Source: Calvatia gigantea (Eukaryota; Basidiomycota; Agaricomycetes; Agaricales; Lycoperdaceae). Taken from it: a DNA stretch of 64,000 bases. Each line of letters starts with the position of its first letter. Position 1 is the first letter of the stretch. The position numbers and the translations under genes are program-made. The stretch spans positions 2,542,001-2,606,000 of the forward strand of contig JACAAK010000003.1 in NCBI GenBank assembly GCA_025093985.1, read 5' to 3'. The notes beneath the pieces are model-generated. The model made no database searches and had not been told where the DNA came from. It worked only from the letters and a program-made list of their open reading frames with translations. This document shows, one piece after another, positions 63,671-64,000 of the stretch.

Positions 63671-64000
63671 ATGGCCACTGCTGCCGTCAATGTTGATGAC
63701 CCTGTCAGCGACCTCCGTGGCCCACTTGATCCCGACCACTTCGCGATTTCATCAGACATCGGACAGGTTCAAGTTGCCAACTCGGTCCTACAGACGGAGG
63801 TAGTTGAGGGCGTCAAAAACGCCTCTGAGCATGTCAAGGAGGACGACAGTCTCCCCTCCTTGAACAGAGGCCCGTCTCTGTCCACGAACCCAGACCCAGA
63901 CCCAGCTTCCGATGCTACTAGTGTACACAGTCTGCCGGCCGCACACATCGCCGAGTCCCAGCAACTTCCCAGCCCCTGCAAACAATCCGGCGATACCTCA
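63671..64000 (+). CDS. Start of an unknown gene, cut by the window edge
   Basis: An open frame begins ATGGCC at 63671, with CACA before it, and runs 110 codons to the window end without a stop. It is acidic and rich in Ser, Asp, Pro and Val (MATAAVNVDDPVSDLRGPLD, later TNPDPDPASDATSVHSLPA). No domain can be recognised yet; it is probably a disordered N-terminus. It is divergent from the dehydrogenase gene by about 230 bp. Confidence 0.6.
   Translation, partial: MATAAVNVDDPVSDLRGPLDPDHFAISSDIGQVQVANSVLQTEVVEGVKNASEHVKEDDSLPSLNRGPSLSTNPDPDPASDATSVHSLPAAHIAESQQLPSPCKQSGDTS

Overview
The window is nuclear DNA of a filamentous basidiomycete, most likely an Agaricomycete. Genes are dense and sit on both strands. 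Almost every gene is cut by several introns of about 45-70 nt with GT...AG ends. The proteins have fungal counterparts (Tvp23, Dlt1, Avt1, Mmm1, Itc1, fungal Rap1), and an RNAi-type RNA-dependent RNA polymerase is present. I see no bacterial features, transposons, rRNA genes or CRISPR arrays. All exon models were spliced by hand from reading frame, splice dinucleotides and remembered family signatures; no alignment or RNA data were available.

Layout. 0-16 kb: a YVC1-like membrane protein (-), TVP23 (+), a MAPK-type dual-specificity phosphatase (-), NADH-cytochrome b5 reductase (+), DLT1 (-), a secreted CAP-domain protein (-), a conserved hypothetical protein (+), EMC7 (-) and UTP23 (+). 15-32 kb: four-repeat polyubiquitin with an upstream heat-shock element (-), SWD3/WDR5 (-), eIF3k (+), AVT1 (-), ITC1 (-), a Gfo/Idh/MocA oxidoreductase containing an 8-nt micro-exon (+) and a G1-type cyclin (-). 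31.4-35.1 kb is a gene-free block upstream of the cyclin. 35-46 kb: an eIF4E-transporter homologue (-), a LYR-motif protein (+), an RdRP (+), SmD2 (-) and NOP7/pescadillo (+). 46-64 kb: a Sec7-PH Arf GEF (+), a protein with three copies of a short motif (+), RPB8 (-), an alpha/beta hydrolase (+), MMM1 (-), a tubulin-tyrosine-ligase-like protein (+), a CDK11-like kinase (+), telomere protein RAP1 (-), a mitochondrial D-2-hydroxyacid dehydrogenase (-) and the start of an unknown gene (+).

The set is mostly housekeeping: transcription (RPB8, SWD3, ITC1), ribosome biogenesis (UTP23, NOP7), splicing (SmD2), translation control (eIF3k, 4E-T), ER/Golgi/mitochondrial membrane biology (EMC7, TVP23, MMM1) and cell-cycle kinases and cyclins. 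There is no biosynthetic cluster or operon logic. Many neighbours are divergent pairs sharing 85-300 bp promoters.

The most unusual signal is that four otherwise intact conserved genes (CBR1, the 12.1-kb gene, EMC7 and the RdRP) each carry one extra base that breaks the frame exactly once, and deleting it restores a family-length protein. This points to insertion-type consensus errors or strain-specific lesions and matters for anyone reusing the models. No convincing new multi-gene system was found.
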